Of a stretch of 64,000 nt of DNA, positions 59,930 to 64,000 are shown in pieces. The DNA comes from Diabrotica undecimpunctata (taxonomy: Eukaryota > Arthropoda > Insecta > Coleoptera > Chrysomelidae). Every line of letters starts with the position of its first letter. The stretch's first letter is position 1. The stretch lies in contig NC_092809.1 of assembly GCF_040954645.1 (NCBI RefSeq), positions 62,500,141 to 62,564,140 on the forward strand, written 5' to 3'. Made by a program: the position numbers and the translations under genes. The notes beneath the pieces are model-generated. The model did no database searches and was not told the origin of the DNA. It was given only the letters and a program-made list of their open reading frames with translations.

Positions 59930-60450
59930 ATTCAAGAATTCCATCTTCTTAGTTTTTCTTGCTGTTCTATCAATATATTATCCTACTTATCTCCTCACTT
60001 CTTGTTTGAATTCTTTTTTGCTTCTGTTCAGTTTCTGGTACAATGTTCTCGTCTCTATTTGCTTACTTAGATCTTGTAGTTCTTGAAGTTCTTTGTTAAT
60101 ATTTTCTCTCTTATTTCTGCAGTGGATTTTCTTTTCTTTCTTACGTAGTTATTTATATTCCTCCTCTGCTTGTTGAGTTCTGTGTCCCTGTTGCATCAGT
60201 AAATATGCTCTGTTCATTCTTTCTGTTATAATTTGACATTCTTCATCAAAACAGTCATTTGTTCTTGTTTGTCTTTGTTTATCTTCTATGTCTAGTATTC
60301 AGCTGCTTCTTTCATGATGTTACTGCACTTCATTTGTTTTCATGTTTTAGTCTGTTTTCTAATTTGATGTTTATATTTTGTTCATAGTCTCCATTTTTGT
60401 TTGAATTTTTGAGTCCTACATTGTTACTCCTCTTCTGGTGCAGATGTTTA
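59930..60450 (-). pseudogene. RTE-like LINE endonuclease-RT linker
   Basis: The minus strand reads KTNDCFDEECQIITERMNRAY (corrupted by stops), QQGHRTQQAEEEY-like sequence, KKRKSTAEIRERI, TRTLYQKLNRSKKEFKQEV and an aromatic/charged tail. W.DEEC......R..AY....QR.TR...E.Y...RR..K...R.KK follows the family pattern. RT and tail are missing. Confidence 0.6.
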
Positions 60451-61128
60451 TTATATTTGATTGGTGTCTTGAGTCTAAAATAGTAGTCTGGTGATTTACA
60501 GGTGTCTTTGTGTATATCTTTTCAAGCGAGGTTAAAATTTTACAATCTATTCTAAAAATACTACTATGAAAAAAGAAGTCATTTTTGAAATCAGAGCTTC
60601 AGAAATATTTAAAATTCGGTATTTCCCAAGCACCAAATTTTTTTACTTTGTTGGGCTTTGTTATCATTTCTGTCCATACAATGGAAGTTAAATGTTTACT
60701 TTGTATTCCAGTTCTTCCTTTGAAGGAATTTTTAGTTTTTCATTAATGCTTATAAAATGAAAGTATTTGCTTGGTTATTTGACTCTCAAAAGAATTAAAT
60801 TTTTCTCAGAAATAAACTTGATAATTGTGTTCCATTCTATTTACTGCTGTAAATGCAATACATAGAATCACTTGTGGGGAGTATTGAATAACTTCTTCTT
60901 GTTGATGTAATAAACATGACATGTTTAAAATTGACATATTATTAATGTGAATGAAAAATTATTTTATAAACTAGATCTAATGATTTATTTTTATTATTGC
61001 AAGCAGAAATATAATATTTTATTGTTACAATGTAAAGTAACCAGCAAGGAAACATATTTTTTACTAGCTGCCAATGATCTCAGATGACTAATTTCATTTA
61101 ATATTTGCCAGATTGTATTATGCATATA
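60451..61128. other. No gene recognised
   Basis: AT-rich spacer. Confidence 0.4.
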
Positions 61129-61129
61129 G

Positions 61130-61258
61130 TGCAAGATTTTCTGTGGAAAAGGCACTGCACCATCTTGTACAGAGGGTGGAGTATGTTCTGATAAGGATGA
61201 TGTTGGGTGCATTTTTGGATGTAAAGGGAGCATTCAACAACACCTCCCACAAAATCTG
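61130..61258 (+). pseudogene. RT motif-A fragment of a Jockey/R1-type LINE
   Basis: The plus strand reads VEKALHHLVQRVEYVLIRMMLGAFLDVKGAFNNTSHKI and a stop. The block ETALH.LV..VE ... LG.FLD..GAFNNTS carries RT motif A (catalytic Asp of FLD). It is unrelated in type to the LINE that starts a few bases later. Confidence 0.65.
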
Positions 61259-61264
61259 ACTGAT

Positions 61265-62905
61265 GTTTTCGAGGGGATTATGAGTTTAAAAACTACATAT
61301 TCTTCAGGACCTGATGGTATACCTGCAGCACTTATTATGAACTGTATTTTTCCCTTTGTAAACCTTTACAACAAATTTTCAATTTATCATTGTCATCATT
61401 TGTATTTCCACAATATTGGAAAAATAGTTTTCTTACACCTATCTATAAATCTGCCAACCGAGAGTGTGTTAACAATTATAGACATATAACTATTCAATCA
61501 GCAATCCCGAAACTTCTTGATAAATTGTTATTGATAAATCTCACCTGAGCTTGCAGAAACATAATTATTGACGAACAACATGGATTTTCTAACATGAAGT
61601 CAACAGTACCAAACCTTGTCAATTACCAACAATACTTGTTGGGTGCATTTGAGAATAAAATTCAAGTCGACAGCATTTACACTGATTTCTCAAAGGCCTT
61701 TGACCAGGTTAATCATAACCTTTTGGTCCACAAACTTCATACATCTGGCTTTGGTGACCCCATTGTTAATTGAATTAAAAGTTTTCTGATGGGATGTACA
61801 CAGCAAGTTCATATTAACAATTATATTTCAAAAGAATTCTATTGTTATTCTGGTGTACCACAAGGGTCTCATTGTGGTCCCTTGTTTTTTAACTTGTTCA
61901 GTAACGATATTGGTAAGGCTATCAAAAACTCACACTTCCTGCTATTTGCTGATGATCTTAAGTTATTTCGTTGTATACATGACAAATTGGATAGAGATCT
62001 CTTGCAAGATGATGTAAATAATATATGTTTAAGGTCAAAACAAAATGGTTTAAGCTTAAATCCAACTAAATGTTATTGTATTTCATTTGGTCATATAAAT
62101 AATCTAATAGCTAATAGGTATGTTCTTAATGATGTACTCTTGGATTCAGTTACTGAGATTAGAAATTTGGGTGTATTATTGGGTTGTGCATTGACATTTA
62201 GAAGCCATTTTCTTAAAATTAAGGAAACAGGATTTCATAATCTTGGTTTTATTTATCGTAACAGTCATGATCTCTCACCTATTGTATTCAAATTATTGTA
62301 TTGCTCTCTGGTACGTTCAGGTCTTGAATACTTCTCTGTTGTTTGGTCCCCATTTCATCAAGTCTACATTGATGGATTGGAGAGTGTTCAGAGGAAGTTT
62401 CTAAGATCTTTAGCTTTTAAAGCACATATTAATATAAAAAAGACTGAAAATTATTTCATAGATTATTCTATAATAATGTCTCAATTCAACATTGCTACAT
62501 TGAAGAACCGCAGGTTGAGAGCTTATATGTTATTTTTGTTTAAAATTCTAAACAACATTATTAATTGTCCCCGGTTATTAGCCAATGTACACTTAAACAC
62601 AATACATAGAACTTGATACACTGCACTCTTTTATATTCCTTTTCATAGGACTGATTATGCTCGTCGTTTTCCCTTGTCAAGAATGCTCAGCTCTTGCAAT
62701 GACCTCCTATTGGATCCATTCTGTCGAAACATTAATGTTTTCAAAAGGCAACTTAAGAATCTAATTGTTAATCTAGATATGTGATGTTTCTTAACTTTTG
62801 TGATTTGGTATACTGTTTTGATATTTATTGTACATGATCTTTACTTTTTACTATTTGTTGTATTTTATTGTAAATGGTTCTACCATTGAAATAATAAAAT
62901 AAAAT
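61265..62905 (+). pseudogene. Jockey/CR1-superfamily LINE, RT to 3' end
   Basis: At 61280 the plus strand reads MSLKTTYSSGPDGIPAALI (GPD.IP block), NSFLTPIYKSANRECVNNYRHI, DEQHGFSNMKST and VDSIYTDFSKAFDQVNHNLL (motif A, intact). The long frame 61789-62616 (275 codons) then gives YSGVPQGSHCGPLFFNLFSNDI, FLLFADDLKLFR (intact FADD), GLSLNPTKCYCISF, IRNLGVLLGCALTF, SLVRSGLEYFSVVW and VQRKFLRSLAF. The tail reads RTDYARRFPLSRML...FKRQLKNLIVNLDM, then an AATAAAATAAAATG end. Stops at about 61545 and 61773 and a 5' truncation. This is the best-preserved LINE of the window, although at 62617 the frame meets a stop before the tail. Confidence 0.85.
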
Positions 62906-62944
62906 GGCCATAAGGGCGAAATGTCTAAAAAGAGTAGAGGAAAC

Positions 62945-63640
62945 AAGCTGCAAATGGATATACTGCATGTTAAGGAGCCATCTGCTATTGCAATATGAGC
63001 TATGTGCTCTATGGGGAATACAGTTGCACCACAAATAGCCAGAGGTTAAATCCCTCCTTTCAAATTTGGTTATTCCAAAATCATGAAATGTAACAGAAGG
63101 GGAATTGGGAGGGATTATGTCTTTTAAACCTGAATGGTACAAATCTAAATCTGGTGAATAAAGTAAGTACCCTGGGGTAATATTAGACTGAAGGCTTTCT
63201 TGGAATCAACAAATAGAACAAATTAACCAAGTGGTGACTATGTTAATGGTAGCCAGAAGCACTCTGGAAAAATGTGGGATTTAAAACCAGTAATGGTATA
63301 TTGGATTTATAAAACCAACAATTACATATGAATCAGTGATATTTTCAAAGTAAGCAAAGTGCAAAAACTTGCTTGCCTGAAAGGTTCTGAAGAGTATGCT
63401 GCAGCTATGGATGCCCTACTGGACCCCTCTATTTACATATTATTATAATAAAAACTTGAACAAAGTAATGCTTAGATCAGGACACGAAAATTCATAAATG
63501 AAATCAGGGACTCAGATACAGGCCTAAACTACAACTACATTTCCAACTGGACACATCTCCACAAGACTGATTGGCAGAAAAAATACAATCCAGTTCGCAG
63601 TGTTAAACCCAGTACACAGACAGGTCTAAAACTGCAAAAA
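62945..63640 (+). pseudogene. R1-like LINE, thumb and C-terminal part
   Basis: The plus strand reads KYPGVILD.RLSWNQQIEQINQ, TMLMVARSTLEKCGI.KPVMVYWIYKT, then KVSKVQKLACLKGSEEYAAAMDALL and LNYNYISNWTHLHKTDWQKKYN. Blocks K.LGV.LD.KL.W..H, WG..P....W.Y..V.RP and VQRLACL..TGA....T.A.E.LL are those of R1 elements. Many stops and small deletions. Confidence 0.6.
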
Positions 63641-63654
63641 GGTCAGGTATGCCA

Positions 63655-64000
63655 ATATTCAATATTGGTGGAAATGCAAAAAAGAAACAAGATGGGTCTG
63701 TTAAAATCTTCACAACTGACGAAACTAAATTTGTATTAATATCTGTTGTGTTTGTCCTGCGACTACTAGAAACAACAGAGATGAAAATACTCCGACGAAT
63801 ATCAGGGAAAAGTCTGTTGGATATGGAGAGAAGCGAAAACATAAGAAGAGCACACAATATAGAAGACATAAATGGATGGGTGACAAAACGGAAACAGGAG
63901 TGGAATGAACACATTAGTAGAATGGCAGAGGATAGGATAGTACGAATAGCATGAGATTAGTCACCAAATGAAAAAAAAAAGTATTGACAGACCAAGAAAA
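63655..64000 (+). pseudogene. RTE-like LINE tail, runs off the window
   Basis: The plus strand reads LLETTEMKILRRISGKSLLDM, ERSENIRRAHNIEDINGWVTKRKQEWNEH and ISRMAEDRIVRIARD, then SPNEKKSIDRPRK at the window edge, where the usual S.GRP..RW tail is beginning. The first 25 codons of the frame (63649 onward) look unrelated. Partial at the right edge. Confidence 0.7.

Overview
The window is AT-rich eukaryotic DNA, almost certainly from an insect with a large, repeat-laden genome. Evidence: short GT-AG introns, an insect-type NDUFA4 gene, a fibrillar collagen gene (a type missing from Drosophila), and a dense mix of RTE-, Jockey- and R1-like LINEs, Penelope, gypsy, mariner, pogo, hAT and PIF/Harbinger remains. 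A beetle is my guess, but nothing here proves the order.

Host genes. (1) A fibrillar collagen gene on the + strand, 26262-39618, in 20 coding exons. It encodes a signal peptide, acidic segment, VWC-like module, short minor helix, an unbroken major helix of about 338 Gly-X-Y triplets, and a COLFI C-propeptide. (2) A complete 80-residue NDUFA4/ND-MLRQ gene on the - strand, 55059-55487, in three exons. (3) The first coding exon of an unrecognised Ser/Lys/Arg-rich nuclear-type protein on the + strand at 56387-56596, divergent from NDUFA4; I could not find its later exons.

Mobile layer. 1-20140: a patchwork of broken LINEs, a Penelope-like (PLE) GIY-YIG fragment, and a foldback insertion (4595-5279) whose two arms each carry a hammerhead-ribozyme-like motif. 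20143-22019: a mariner-type element with 132-bp inverted termini and a TA duplication. 22146-23745: a giant inverted repeat holding a nested 146-bp palindromic insertion. 24397-26213: a pogo/Tigger transposase relic directly upstream of collagen. The collagen introns hold LINE pieces and a MITE. 40545-46012: a nearly intact but defective Ty3/gypsy element on the - strand, with 407/408-bp LTRs and a GTAC duplication, whose integrase reading frame runs into a macrodomain-like (OARD1/TARG1-like) segment. 46654-47645: a perfect (AC)n tract of about 992 bp that cuts into a Tc1/mariner-like transposase. 48835-49850: a PIF/Harbinger relic. 51223-52635: an internally deleted hAT element with an 8-bp duplication. 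52640-64000: RTE, Jockey/CR1 and R1-like LINE remains around the two small host genes.

Most noteworthy: the gypsy integrase-macrodomain fusion, and the PLE-like foldback with paired hammerhead motifs inside a 12-bp target duplication. No tRNA, rRNA or CRISPR array was recognised. Splice sites, ends and clades are read by eye.
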